A DNA stretch of 47,627 bases from Parasitella parasitica (taxonomy: Eukaryota > Mucoromycota > Mucoromycetes > Mucorales > Mucoraceae), in contig MU619295.1 of NCBI GenBank assembly GCA_025201805.1, forward strand, positions 114,351-161,977. The letters run 5' to 3'. The notes below the pieces were generated by a model, which was not told where the DNA came from, made no database searches, and saw nothing but the letters and a program-made list of their open reading frames with translations. The translations under genes and the position numbers were made by a program. Each line of letters begins with the position of its first letter. Positions within the stretch are counted from its first letter, which is position 1. This document shows positions 20,801-32,506 of this stretch, piece after piece.

Positions 20801-21346
20801 TCAGTTGCACATATCAGTGGCAGATACAGGCACTAGAAAATCGTCATTTGCTGTTGTTTTTTCATTTTTGTAATTTGTTGATAATCCTGTAAAGAATAGA
20901 GGATCAGCACACATGGTCGTATTTATTGAAAGGATCGGCCGCTTCTTGTTCTTTTTGTTTTCTTGCTGGAAATAGTGATCGGCAATGTTCTTTGATGTGG
21001 CTGTCGAAGGTGGTGTATTGGGACTATTCTCTGCACTAGAGATGCATCCTTCATCCATTGAATCTGAAGCCAAATTTGGCACATTATCGATATTTAATGA
21101 CAGGCGAGGAGGTAGGATGGTTGGATTTAATTTATAGAGCACAGGCGCTGAAAACATGTCTGAGCGGTCATATTCGTCTGAGGAATATGTTTCCAAAACA
21201 GTTACTTTTTCGGCAAATTTAACAGATTTCATGGTACGTTTACGTTTGAGGATTGTTGGAGTGTTGTCAAGAGTGACGGCAGCAATGGTAGCAGTTGTTG
21301 TGAAAACTTGGTTATTGATTTGATGATTGAAGAGGATAGAATTCAT
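20801..21346 (-). CDS. small protein with a possible PP1-docking motif
   Basis: A single-exon 181-aa frame from ATG at 21346. The N-terminal third carries a basic patch (KRKRTMK, residues 34-40) running into KSVKF (40-44), an RVxF-like protein phosphatase 1 docking sequence, followed by ETYSSDEYDRS (52-62). A VxF...TYSxxEYDRS arrangement recurs, to my knowledge, in otherwise unrelated fungal proteins. The remainder is Ser/Asn/Pro-rich and probably disordered, with another basic cluster (KKNKKRP). A TATA-like element lies about 110 bp upstream (near 21452-21463). It stands alone in a gene-poor region. That the gene is real is likely from motif, length and promoter; function is inference. Confidence 0.6.
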   Translation of the reverse strand: MNSILFNHQINNQVFTTTATIAAVTLDNTPTILKRKRTMKSVKFAEKVTVLETYSSDEYDRSDMFSAPVLYKLNPTILPPRLSLNIDNVPNLASDSMDEGCISSAENSPNTPPSTATSKNIADHYFQQENKKNKKRPILSINTTMCADPLFFTGLSTNYKNEKTTANDDFLVPVSATDMCN

Positions 21347-24300
21347 TCAATAATAATGTACAAGAGTGAAAAAGGAACAATTGATTTGGAAGGTGAAGGA
21401 TTGTAAAGATGGTGAAAGGAGTGTATATGTATGGGCTCACTAATAACCTTTTATATATATGAATTCTGTATGATGTTGTATAAAGGCTCCTTATATATAG
21501 TTATTTAGCAATTCATTGATCAAGAACAAAAAAAAAGAAAAAGGGAAAAAAAGGCATTTTGTATATTCATAACGAGGTGTTTGTTATGTAGCTGTTTTTA
21601 GCTCAATCTGTGTAATCCGACAAAACACTCAATTTAACTTTGTAACCTTGCTATTATTATACGTTTCGACATCTTGTTTTCAATGGAATGGCCATATTAG
21701 TATTTTCATTATCGTTGTAATTAACTTGAGTGAAATTTGTATAATGAAATTCCACAAACAATACTAATAATATTTTTTTTTGAAAGCAATATGTAGCTGA
21801 ATTGCGGATAAGCGCCAAATTTAGAGCTAATTACTGCACGGTAGTACTAATATTAGTTGCTGTTGCGTTTCAGTCAGTTTCAAGATGATGGAATGTTTGA
21901 AGAAAAAGGATTATTGTGCCTTGCGCCTTTTTTTCAATAACGTGATTTTGAGCTCCTTTATGCTTCCACCATTTCAAGATGAAAAGCAAGATTAGGTCAT
22001 TTTTTCAAAAAAAAAATTTGAAGCAGGCAATGGAACTTAACCAACTTCATCTGAGATTTTTTGATAAAGATATTAATGAGCTTTCAAGTTCAAGGCTATC
22101 CTGACTTTGAGTACAGAGATGAATTGATGTCGATGAGTGTTAGCAACGTTTATCATACTTTACGAGGCACGGATCAGAACTTTTGACATGTAACTAAGCT
22201 GCTAGAAAAAAGTCAGAGATGGATATCAATTAGATTTAAGTCTTACATGTGTCTTGCAGCATAGGAGACACCATTTTTTATGGATTAGAGTCAAAACAAT
22301 TTATGTCAAGCAAAACAGTATTTCAAATATTGACGGGAAAAATAAACAAGGAAACTGTAAAAATAAAAGGCAAGCACCAGTTAATTTGATTTTTATCGAG
22401 ACTTTACACATAGACTTTCTGTATCAAGTGAAGCCATTTGATAAATCACCTTGTATGTCATTTATTGCCATAAAGCAGGGCATTCAACGTGTTTTGGAAT
22501 GACCCACAAAGCTATCTGAAAATTAAGAATACGGCAAAACGTGTATTCTTGGTCGCTTTGCGCAAGAGCCTAATACATGTATATCCGCACCCACATCACA
22601 TAAAACATTACTCTCTAAAAAATATGTTGAGTATATAATACAATATGTCTTTTCTTTCTTCTCTCCTATAAACTTTTCTTACCATTTCAATGAATGAGTG
22701 TAACAACAACAAGTCATGATGTTGAGAATGGCAATGGTTTATGGAATGTCAATATGCTATAGTACTGTCGACTTAAAGTAAGTTCACAAATGGTAGTGGA
22801 AGTGATAATAAAATTCTACCAGTGGATTCATTTGTAACCAAAGCTGTAGATCATCTGTTATTTTTTACTCAAAGGGATGATCAACTTGGATCAGAGCCAT
22901 GTAGTAGAGAATAATATAAAAATACACAGCATTCAAATCATTATATTTGTCCATACACCATACAGAGACAGGTGATGGAAATTTAATGAATGTTGCGTGC
23001 AAATTGAACCTTGTAAACCGAATGTTTCAACTCAAAAAACAGCTCTGAATAGGCGTTAGTCGACTTACTTCAGATGCCAACGAAAATTACTGAAGCACAT
23101 CAAGAATTATTTCAAGCGCTACAATAAAATTAGCAAATCTATTACATAAATTTCAGTATTCACATTTAAAGATATCATAGATTAGAAATATGGGGTTCAA
23201 CACAACTTATATTGTATATATTCGCATCCTTTGCAAGTTAAGCGCTCATAGGCATATTACACATATGCATATCGCATAATGATGTAAAATACGGTTTGAA
23301 CATACGCCCATATACAAAAAGAATTTCGCCTTATACAAATGTAACATTTGATAATATATGCAAAAGATCATCTGATATTTCCAAAATCATAGATGTAAAG
23401 GTGTAGTTAATTGCAAAAGAAGATTTTCAATACAGTGGGTTTGTACATAAAATCATGTTTTACGAGCAGATATGCATACAATTAAGGTTATTCCAGTCTA
23501 TTTAAAGGGAATTATATGCACTACAGTAAAAATCATATCGTATAAGCATCGCTCAACTCGTATCAGCAATAGAACCATCGCATCCTGATTATAAAATGTT
23601 AGTAAAGATAAGAAATAAGTTTACTACACGAGAACTAGAATGAAGCACCATGTGCGTATAGCGTAATGTTATTATTGCATCCAATTAATGACCTTTGTAA
23701 TATTTAAAGTGTACAGGACAGATTAACTCATATTCGAGCATTGAGGCATTATGATCGATACAAAATAACCCAGCATCAGTAACTATAACACGCAGATTAT
23801 ACAGAGCTAGACTTTGACTCGAGTTGACATGTCCTATCCATTGTGATCGCAAGACACCCGTATTTAATTAATAGAAAGCAAATTTTTTATGTACTGTCAA
23901 AAGATCAGATCTAACAGCAACAAAGCCATTACTAAGCTCCTTCATAAAGGAGTAATAAATCTTAGAAATACCGAAATCATTCCGGTTACGGCAAAGAATT
24001 TTTCCAAGATATCTACAATGAAGAAAACATCCACCTGAATTCATTTAAGCGAAAACAGATGTTCAATTACACAATACAACAGAAAACACACTGGTTGTCT
24101 ATGGTTTAAAAACCCATGCAAATGAAGTTTTGATGGAAGGCCTTACATTACTCCGAGGTGACGGACGGGGGGGGGGGAGTAGTTTTTTTTACACGGTTCC
24201 TGGCCAATATAAAGCAGGTAGTGGCACTAGACGAGTGTATATCATTAGAACACTAACAGAAGCAAACAAAAATGCTCGGATCTTGTTACTTCGCAAAAAA

Positions 24301-25654
24301 AAAAAAGTACAAATAACTGTTACACGATGGAGAATAGAGTGAGACAATTGATTTTATCTTGATCCATGTATTTTGGTACAAATTCGGGGCAACGCCGATT
24401 TAATACCTTTCTAATGTATAAATTCATTTATTGTCTTTCTAATCGCATTTGCCCAAGTATTCATTATAATTGAACAAAAACCGCGGATGAAATGCCTTCT
24501 GTCATGGTAAATGATGGAAGTATATTTCCAAGATGAGATATGCCCCGAAAATGCGACCGGCAAATGCCATCTTTCTGCGCTTCTAGAGGATAAACGCATA
24601 TATAGAAAACACAGAATTGAACAAACGAAAATATACAATTCAATTCCAGTTTCTTTTTGACAGGACAACAATGAATCTCCATAGGATGGATGAAACTAGA
24701 CTTTTTTTTAATCAAGCTTCAAGCTAAAAACAAAAAAAAAAAAGAACAAGAATACCTGTCAAAAGAGAAGGTGGTGTTTGATTGGAAATCAAGGGTTGTC
24801 AGGGAAACCATTTTCTAAACCGAAAGTTTTGGATTTTCCTATCATGATCTCATATAGTAACATGTAGATCATGTTATCATTTCTATGATTTAATATTACT
24901 CATTGTATTAAAATTACAATGGCAACCACACACTTCATAATGGATCACCTCATCTAAACATTCGTAGTTTAAAGAAATGCAACTTGGTCGACGAGGTTCC
25001 TGATTGGCTTTGTGTCAATTGAGGTTCCTTGAATTGCCATAAAGAGCCCAGGTCAAAGAAAATGTACGTGGCATTTTATGAGGATGAAACATTGCCCATA
25101 ATGATAATTTTAAATTCGTGAACGTTAGGCTTTTTTAAGGTTTCCCTTTTTTTTCTCTCTCTTTCATAATATAATATGCTATTTTAAAATTAAAATGATG
25201 CTATTTTATGGCATTAGAAACGGTCAAAATACCAATTCAGTTCAAAACTGAGGTACAATGTATAATCAAAAATCCCGGGCCCCCTTTTTTCTTTTTATCT
25301 TGTCAAACAGAAATGATTTTTCTTCATAGCAATACATTGATTTGACTGGCCATGTTTGATGGAAATCATCTTACTTCTGAGACAAGACAAATCAAATCGG
25401 TAAGATGTCAATCAGGGGAAGTCAATTTGAGTTGTGAATGGGATCTGAAAGAAAAGAAAGGGACCCTATTCTTTCGGTATAAAAAGAACAAGAAATCGAG
25501 ATTCAACTGACCTTTTCCAACTTGTTCATACAACAAACCTCGGATAAATCACTATTTAAACAAGCTGCAGGATCAGCCTATTTTACTCTTTCTTTTTTCA
25601 TAATCATTCATTTAGACAGCTCGCAGCGCGATCCCATTTACATTCGTTAGAAAT
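21347..25654. other. gene-poor region, promoter of the GH17 gene at the right end
   Basis: The left 200 bp hold the TATA-bearing promoter of the small minus-strand gene. From 21600 to about 24900 I see only short, unrelated open frames, A/T runs, an 11-G tract at 24167-24177 and a small hairpin (CTCCTT CATA AAGGAG) near 23936-23951. The last 250 bp have a fungal promoter look, with AGGGG-like words and a TATA box. Confidence 0.5.
25478..25486 (+). promoter_or_regulatory. TATA box of the GH17 gene
   Basis: TATAAAAAG, 169 bp before the start codon, followed by an A/C-rich leader typical of highly expressed fungal genes. Confidence 0.7.
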
Positions 25655-26509
25655 ATGCGTTTTACATCCATCATTACAGTCGCTCTTTCCTTTGCTGGTC
25701 TAGTCAAGGCGCTCCCTATTGAATCTCGCAGTGCCACTTCTTTGAACGGTGTCACTTATACTGCTCGTAACGCGGATGGCTCATGCCAATCTGCCTCGGA
25801 AATCGTTGCATCAGTTAAATTAATGAAAGCCAGCGGTGTAAACAAGATCCGTACATACGCCCAAGAATGTGAATCCCTCCCCAATATTCTCAGTGCCATC
25901 AAACAAGTTGGTGGTATGACCGTCTTGCCTGGTGTCTGGATCGACGGTAGCTCTAACGATGATGCTGAAATCGCAAGACTTCAAAAAGTACTGAATACCG
26001 CTGACAATATTAATGCAATTACCGGTATCCTTGTTGGCAACGAAGTTGTCTTCAACAACGTCATGTCCTCTTCTCAATTAGCTGGAAAAATCAACCAAGT
26101 AAAGAAGATTTCAAAAGGCATTCAAGTCGGTACTGCCGAGGTTGATTCCACTTATACCAGTGAGTTAATGGCTGCTTCTGACTTTGCTGGCGTCAATATC
26201 CACCCTTATTTTGCATCTGTCAACATTAAAAGTGCTTACAACAACTTGAATCAAAGATACAATACGTTCAAAAAGTCTGCTGGTGGTAAGCAAGTCTATA
26301 TCACGGAAACTGGCTGGCCTAGTTCTGGTGCTGCTTCAGGTGCTGCTCAACCTAGTCTTGCTAACACTGAAGCTTTTGTGAAGTCGTTATCTACTTCTTC
26401 TCTTCCTTACTACTACTTTGAATGGGCTGATTCCAACTGGAAGGGTGCTAGTGTCGAGTCTCATTTTGGCCTTCTAAACGGTCATGGAATTGCAAAGTTT
26501 GCCATTTAA
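25655..26509 (+). CDS. secreted GH17 beta-1,3-glucan hydrolase/transferase
   Basis: A 284-aa single-exon member of glycoside hydrolase family 17, the Bgl2/Scw family that cuts or re-joins beta-1,3-glucan in the fungal wall. Residues 1-19 form a signal peptide (hydrophobic ITVALSFAGLVKA). The TIM-barrel motifs are present: GVNKIRTYAQ (61-70), the acid/base Glu130 in VGNEVVF, GVNIHPYF (179-186) and the nucleophile Glu218 in ITETGWPSSG. The length is that of a bare catalytic domain, with no Ser/Thr tail or GPI signal, so it is probably soluble in the wall or medium. An AATAAA-like signal follows at about 26590. Codon use is cleaner than in neighbouring genes, suggesting strong expression. Confidence 0.97.
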   Translation: MRFTSIITVALSFAGLVKALPIESRSATSLNGVTYTARNADGSCQSASEIVASVKLMKASGVNKIRTYAQECESLPNILSAIKQVGGMTVLPGVWIDGSSNDDAEIARLQKVLNTADNINAITGILVGNEVVFNNVMSSSQLAGKINQVKKISKGIQVGTAEVDSTYTSELMAASDFAGVNIHPYFASVNIKSAYNNLNQRYNTFKKSAGGKQVYITETGWPSSGAASGAAQPSLANTEAFVKSLSTSSLPYYYFEWADSNWKGASVESHFGLLNGHGIAKFAI

Positions 26510-26729
26510 TAAACACAATGAAACATTGCACAATCCGTATCGTATTATAACGTTCATAGACTTGATGTCGCTCTGTACAACATCTGTATAAATAAACTTG
26601 AAGCTTGTGTTGCGTAACCTTTATTTTTCTTTCTTTTCGATCTACTATACACTTGCATTTAACTTTTTTTCACTCATTTCTCTCCTCTCGTTAATCTCAA
26701 CATACGCAATACATAATCAATAAAATTGA

Positions 26730-27233
26730 ATGCAGTTCTTTAATATCACTGTGCTGTTTTTGACACTAGTTTGCACTTTTCAACTTGCCCAGGCTCAGTT
26801 AGGACCTTCTGTTTTATCTCCTGAACAAAATACAACTGTACCAGCGGGCGGAAAACTTGATATTGTTTATCGCTATCAGAATATAGGAACAGGCAACTAC
26901 TCTGTCGATATTCAACTGTGGCAAGATGCAGCAGTAACTATCCCAATTTCTAATATTACCATAAATCATGAAATCAAGCCTGGAAATTCTAGTGGCGTGC
27001 AAGTTAATTTTTTGCTGAATGACACGTATACATGGAGTGTACCTCATGGACTGAACAAAACATTTTGGTTGACTGTAACTGAAAAGGCCGAAACCTCCTT
27101 CTACACAAAGGGCATTTCTCTGCGTTCTCGCCCAGTCATGCTTCATCCAAGCGCTGCCATCATGAATAGCCCTGCTTCTTATGCTATTTTATTCACTCTT
27201 TCTATTTTTACCATCATATTCTCTTTTATATAA
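26730..27233 (+). CDS. small secreted, probably GPI-anchored cell-surface protein
   Basis: A 167-aa single-exon protein. It has a signal peptide (residues 1-22, cleaved after AQA), one domain of about 110 residues rich in beta-prone sequence (VLSPEQNTTVPAGGKLDIVY, then DIQLWQDAAV and YTWSVPHGL), six N-glycosylation sequons (NTT, NYS, NIT, NSS, NDT, NKT), and a hydrophobic C-terminal segment after NSPAS that looks like a GPI-attachment signal. The fold resembles the Ig-like Kre9/Knh domain of fungal wall proteins, but this is by pattern only. It follows the GH17 gene by 220 bp on the same strand with its own polyadenylation-like AATAAA at about 27298, so a wall-related role is plausible. Confidence 0.78.
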   Translation: MQFFNITVLFLTLVCTFQLAQAQLGPSVLSPEQNTTVPAGGKLDIVYRYQNIGTGNYSVDIQLWQDAAVTIPISNITINHEIKPGNSSGVQVNFLLNDTYTWSVPHGLNKTFWLTVTEKAETSFYTKGISLRSRPVMLHPSAAIMNSPASYAILFTLSIFTIIFSFI

Positions 27234-27463
27234 GAAATTCAGATTCCCTAAACTGTGATTATCACATTCAAGATTTTCGCGTAATACACAAACACACAAT
27301 AAAATAAAGATCATTTATAGGGATCCTTTCGTATTGTGATCGATCCATTGTGTATTAAACTCCTACCTTTATACAAAGTTTTAACGTCAGGGATCTCAGG
27401 GGAAGAGATTACATTTATACTAATGGATCAAAAAAATTCAAAATGCACCAGACAGATCAATTC

Positions 27464-27472
27464 TATATAAAG
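27464..27472 (+). promoter_or_regulatory. TATA box of the RGS gene
   Basis: TATATAAAG, 62 bp upstream of the start codon; short leader. Confidence 0.7.
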
Positions 27473-27533
27473 GCCGAAATCAGGGCTTTTGGTTTTTGTT
27501 TTATCATAGCAAAAAGTAAATAACTAGACGGAA

Positions 27534-28801
27534 ATGCCTCCACAAGAACTTACACCGCCCAATGCTAACTATGGAATCTTTCGCGATTGGGATAAATCGC
27601 TGAAGCGTTGGTTCACAAACAGCTACAAGACTGAGCTAAAAAATGTTCATATTGGTAGCAACAGATCATAAATATATAGCCGTCAGTAGTTTCTAATGCT
27701 TTTGCTTATAGACCATATACTGAACGGTACAACTTGCCAACCCATCTCTCTCAAGGAATTTCAATTCTTTCTACAAAATAAAGAGCATTCGGCTGAAAAT
27801 TTGGACTTTTATTTCTGGTATCTTGGGTACAAGAAGCGCTTCGAAAAGCTCTCGGATGATGAAAAGGCGAAATCTCCTCCGCCCAAAGAAAGACCTAGCC
27901 CTGGTGTCATTTACAATAATCCAAACAAGCCCAACAAAGACGAGAAACAGGTGGCAGAAGAGCTGGAAAAACAAGATCAATTGATAGATCAACAGTCTTA
28001 CCGCGAAGAGATTGAGGCCATCGTACTAACCTTCTTCCATGAGGATTCTTTCAAGGAACTCAACGTAGACAGTTACCTCAGTAGATACGTTACCTACTAC
28101 AGTCAACAGACTACCCACCCTGATATATTTGAAGACATCCATCAACACATTTACAATATTCTAAAGACATCCAGCTTCCCTAGTTTCATTCATCATGCTA
28201 CCCAGAACATTCGATACACATTTTATGTCATTGAATATGCAGGTGTAATCTTCAATCTGCTTCATATTCCTGTTGTGCTTTATTATACTTATTCCCATCA
28301 CATGTCTCGATGGTACCGCCTCTCTCTCTTTTGGTTTTCCTTCTTCTTCTCTACTAGTCTACTCTCTGGCCGAGCAGGCTTCTGTACAATCAGGGGGTTT
28401 TCTAATTTCAGACAAGTCCCCTTGTATGAATTCAGTGAATACAAGGTAGAAAGAGGCACTGTCGAGAAGTTTATTAAGAATGGGCCTGTGGGATTGCCAC
28501 TGCAGCTCCAGGAGCAGCCATTGCTTCCTGAACAAGGCAATGACAAGAAGGACAAGAAAAAGAAGAAGAAGAGGAGTCTCACTGAAATCCTAGATCCTGA
28601 GGTATTGAAATACGGAAGAGTAAGTTTAATGAATACAATTCGCTTCATTTATAATAAGCATTAATAACTTTTATTTCTTTTTAGCAAATGTGGTGGCATA
28701 TTGTCATTGCAGGCATTATTTTCTCCTCTATTGTAACCATAATAGGTGTTTCTATAACAAACGAATATGATTTACCTTCTGCTCCACCTATGCCACCTTG
28801 A
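27534..28801 (+). CDS. RGS-domain membrane protein, Rax1-like
   Basis: Exons 27534-27654, 27712-28619 and 28685-28801 give 381 aa in phase. The N-terminal half is a split RGS domain. Helices around LKEFQFFLQNKEHSAENLDF and YFWYLGYKKRF come first, then a charged Pro-rich insert (about 95-130), then the second RGS half with FFHEDSFKELNV and FPSFIHHATQNIR. Three membrane segments follow: about 215-235 (YAGVIFNLLHIPVVLYYTYS), about 240-262 (LSLFWFSFFFSTSLL) and a C-terminal one in the last exon (IVIAGIIFSSIVTIIGV). A Lys-rich loop separates segments 2 and 3. RGS followed by three membrane segments is the layout of yeast Rax1, a bud-site polarity factor, and of related fungal RGS proteins. Whether it accelerates G-alpha GTPase is not shown. 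TATA and AATAAA (about 28877) bracket the gene. Confidence 0.9.
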
Positions 28802-30448
28802 ATAAGCCGTATTTCTACCGCTCACATTGTTCCAACCATAACTTAATACTTAATTTTTTATCGAATTTTCTGTCTGAATAAAACATCAATACCATTAAAC
28901 GCTTAAAAATATATGTTCAAATGGCTAACAGAAATGATACATTAGACTTAGGGATATATTATCATCAACTGCATACATTAAAATGTACTACATAGTCTTT
29001 TTTTGATTTTCATTTGAGAGCATTTGTTAGTTCGTGGTGAAGTGCGATCGACCGGGGATAACTTTTATATAAAAAAGGGCAAAGGGGTAGGTAGTAGGGG
29101 ATAAAACAGTATATACAATTGACCCATGTTAAATAGTCTAATGCGCTCAAACTAAAACAAGCATTTATTTTGATAGAAACCATGTTTGTAAGTATCAACA
29201 AACTATACTTTTTTTCATTTCGTTGTCAATTTGTTGTCAAATTTATTGTCAACTTAATGTCAGTTATGACCAGTGTTTATCTAGATTGTTAGCAAACAGA
29301 TACACTGTATACGTCTAAATATATGTTTATACATAGACGACAATATAGGACAAAGTGCTGTACTTATTCAAATGCATAGCATTGTTCTATGCATATATTT
29401 TGGCATAAGTATATATACTGCATTCGAGTGCCTTTGCTTGTACTTAATCCTCTTTACAAGCCTATATATTATTTACTGCTATCAACATATAAATGTTTAT
29501 GTTTATGTATAATTTCATTAATAGTATTTATTCTCGCTTGGGATACTATGCTCTTGGCTTTTATTTTTACTAAAGCTGATCTGATCACCAGGAGGATCAC
29601 CCAGGAGATAGACAATATAATTCAATTCTACCAAAAGTAATCATTTAGATCTGTTTGATTACCTATGCTAATAATCCACCCCCCCTCCCTTCCCCTTATT
29701 ACCAAATGCTGACTGCAGCTGGAAAGGAGTATATATTGAAATGCTTGTTCCTAGTATAAAGTCTCTTTCCAATCTATATGTCTGTATGTGTAAAATACTC
29801 AACGAGTAGATTTTATGATATTTGAACAACTATGTACCGTAACACTAATAGTAATTTTGGATTTGGCATTATTTAGGAAACCAAATGTGTTTACTATTGT
29901 ATGGAAAACTATTCACAGATAATTACCTGAGCATAGTCCCTATTTTTCTCTTCTTATCACATAAGGTTGAAGGTTGCATATTAATTTAACATTGATATTA
30001 CATGCCCTAAATGCATGGTATCTCAATTGATTGAATTAGCATTGACCATCCCCTGATAGAGACAAATATTATACACTGTAGAGGGGAGGAGGCGCGCAAC
30101 AACCTTTTTTTAGGCTCTCTTCTTTTATTTTTATCATTGTCATTGGAATTTGCTGTCTTTAAATCGATGCATGGATGCATAGATCATATTTTATTTACAC
30201 GTGAGGTAATTTGAATTGTGATACGCTATGTTCAAAAATTATTCGCACAAGCTAAAGGAAAAAATTGCTCACTTTTTTTGTTGTGCCTGAAAGTAATGGC
30301 TCCAAATCTGGGTGGTCCCAGAGTAAGGCGCTTTATGACAAAGAGTTATATGCAGCTTGTACCAGCCGAGCACTGTATTAATTCTATTCTTATTATTTCA
30401 CCCTAGTTATTGTGTCTTGTAATGCGTAACAGCAAAGAAATTTACAAT
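28802..30448. other. intergenic, convergent gene ends
   Basis: About 1.6 kb between the 3' ends of the RGS gene (plus) and the CoA-transferase gene (minus). It holds AT-rich DNA with AATAAA words, TATA-like repeats and a short CCCCCC tract near 29680. The 60-80-codon frames are low-complexity hydrophobic translations of AT-rich sequence. No RNA gene was seen. Confidence 0.55.
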
Positions 30449-32506
30449 TTATTTTTCTTTATGCGTCCAACTTGTGATGCCATTTACATCTAGCTCTGTA
30501 ATATCTTGCTCAGATAAACCTAAAACTTCTTTTAAAACTTCGTCTGTATGTGCACCCAAGTCAGGACCTGTAGTCTGCATTAGTTTCCATTTGACCAGGG
30601 CGTCCCAAAATACATTACCAGCCCATTCGGTTGAACCAGGAGTTGTATTGAGAACAGGAGACATGCCAGGCACCTACCAAGCAATTATTTTTATCAGTAT
30701 ACTTAGTTTTGCTAGCATATAAATTACTGAATTACAAACCTTTAAGTTCCATCCTCTGCCATCCTCTTCAGTTCCTATAGTGACGTTCTCAATCATTCCT
30801 CTAGCATTGATGTGCTTGTCTTCTACGATATCCTTAGCGTCATAAATTTTGCCTGCAGGCACAGAAACTTTCTCCAAAACCTCGAGAACTTGATCAGTTG
30901 TTCGTTCAGATGTCCAAGCAGCTGCATGGTATATAAATGTGTGAGAATCAAGATTTCATGAAGCTTGATAAGATTAATATAGCTCACATATAGCACCATC
31001 TATAGCTGCCTGTTCCTTGACTCTATCTGAATTGACGCTATACTTTTTGCCAGTCTAAGAAGCAAAATTAGACCGCTTATTTGCAAAGCATCACTATGGT
31101 CGCAATACATACAAGGTCACTTCTGCCAATAGCATTCATAAGTCGAACATAGATGCTATCCCCATTTCCCCCAATTATGACATGCTTGCCGTCTTTACAT
31201 GGATAAGTATTTGTGGGGACAATACCTGTCAATGTAGTTCCAGATGGCTGGCGAATCTATCAAGTATGTGTTATAAACCGTTGTAGTAAAACCCGACGTT
31301 CTGCATAGTAAATTACCTGATTAAAACGATCGTACTCGGGAATAACACTTTCCATCATATTGAGCATGCTTTCATAGATGGCCACATCCACTACCTGTCC
31401 TGTTCTTTCCGCTTGGCTTTGACCAAGTTTGTTTTTTGCTACCAACGACAGCAAAACACCAAGAGTAGCATGTAAGCCAGCCAAAGAGTCACCTAAACTC
31501 ATGTTGGGTCTGACAGGAGGCTGTCCTGGATGTCCATTGATGAACCTAAACCCGCCCATTCCTTCGCAGACTGAAGCATAACCTGGCCGTTTTGAATAAG
31601 GGCCAGTTTGTCCATAGCCAGAAATGCGAGTGTAGATTAATTTAGGGTTGGCAGGGTAAATATCCTCTATAACAATTTACTCAATTTAAATGCTGTTACT
31701 GTATACGTCTCTATCACGAATATAATAATACCTGGTCCTAACCCCCATTTTTCCATAGTTCCTGGCTTGAAATTCTCAATAAGAACATCTGATTTTTCAG
31801 CTAAGCGTTTGACGAGGCTAATGTAGCATCAGCATTGCAATACCCTATTCACTGATAACCTCTCTTTTTTTTTTTGACCTACTTGCGTCCTTTCTCTGTT
31901 TTCAAGTCGATACAAACTGATTTCTTGTTTCTTGCCATGGATCGAAACCAAGGACTTTGGCCATCAGCATCCAAATTTCGCCAGATACGAAGAGGATCGC
32001 CGATTTTAGGTGGCTCAATTTTTATCTGCACACATTCAAACGGTTTATTATCTCGACAGTAGTGAAGGGATTTCGAATAGCTCAACTTACCACTTCTATT
32101 TTGCGCAACTGCAGTGTTAGCTTTTCGGCTACTACTCATAAAATTACCACTTGCCTGCACCGTAGTAGCTATTTTAGCAAAGTCAATGCACAGTTAGAAT
32201 GATTTATGGAAGCTGATTTTGTTTTGCTAGTAGTTTTACCCGAGAATTGATCCACAAAAAGGGCCAGCAATGAGCTGCAGTAGAAATGAATTCAGTGTTT
32301 GGCATTTACAAAAAAAAAATACTATTAGGCTATACCTGTCCTAGTTCCAATACACGAATACCTTCTAAAGGTTTGGGAGCCTTTGTCGCATTGAATCGCT
32401 TTAAAGTATCTATTTTCAAGTCAATATTGTGGGTCTTAGTGCAGGAATGGAAGCCCTCACCGAACGCTTTTAAACCAATATTTTTCCAGGATCTTCTACT
32501 GAGCAT
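30449..32506 (-). CDS. class III (CaiB/BaiF-type) CoA-transferase, probably mitochondrial
   Basis: Eleven exons 5'-3': 32506-32336, 32274-32240, 32168-32155, 32095-32091, 32025-31883, 31817-31732, 31666-31317, 31256-31113, 31054-30988, 30921-30740, 30673-30449, giving 473 aa with all phases closing. It moves CoA between carboxylic acids; the exact substrate pair (succinyl-, formyl-, glutaryl-type) cannot be read from sequence. Family signatures: LEGIRVLELGQ, IAGPFCG, IKIEPPKIGDPLR, ARNKKS, ENFKPGTMEKWGL, ISGYGQTGP, and SLGDSLAGLHA with the catalytic-type Asp at residue 211. The N-terminus MLSRRSWKNIGLKAF is basic and amphipathic, fitting a mitochondrial presequence. The start at 32506 avoids a hydrophobic upstream extension. 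The model needs a 14-nt exon, a 5-nt exon and a GC-AG intron to spell the conserved GYYGAEVIKIEPP core. Confidence 0.93.
32091..32095 (-). other. 5-nt micro-exon of the CoA-transferase gene
   Basis: Sense context AAAATAG|AAGTG|GTAAGT. It joins a GC-AG intron (32096-32154, 59 nt, donor CAG|GCAAGT) to a GT-AG intron (32026-32090, 65 nt). With it the codons read Ala-Glu-Val-Ile-Lys, the strongly conserved strand of class III CoA-transferases; without it no reading is both in phase and conserved. A CTAAC branch-like word lies about 20 nt before its acceptor. Confidence 0.7.

Noticed and set aside
24130-24342. 70-codon plus-strand frame around the 11-G tract
   Set aside because: Open only because of G and A homopolymers; no family resemblance.
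32141-32165. Ordinary GT donor at GCAAGTG|GTAATT in the CoA-transferase gene
   Set aside because: It gives the wrong phase and a stop codon at the next exon, and loses the Glu-Val-Ile core; the GC donor six bases upstream fits.
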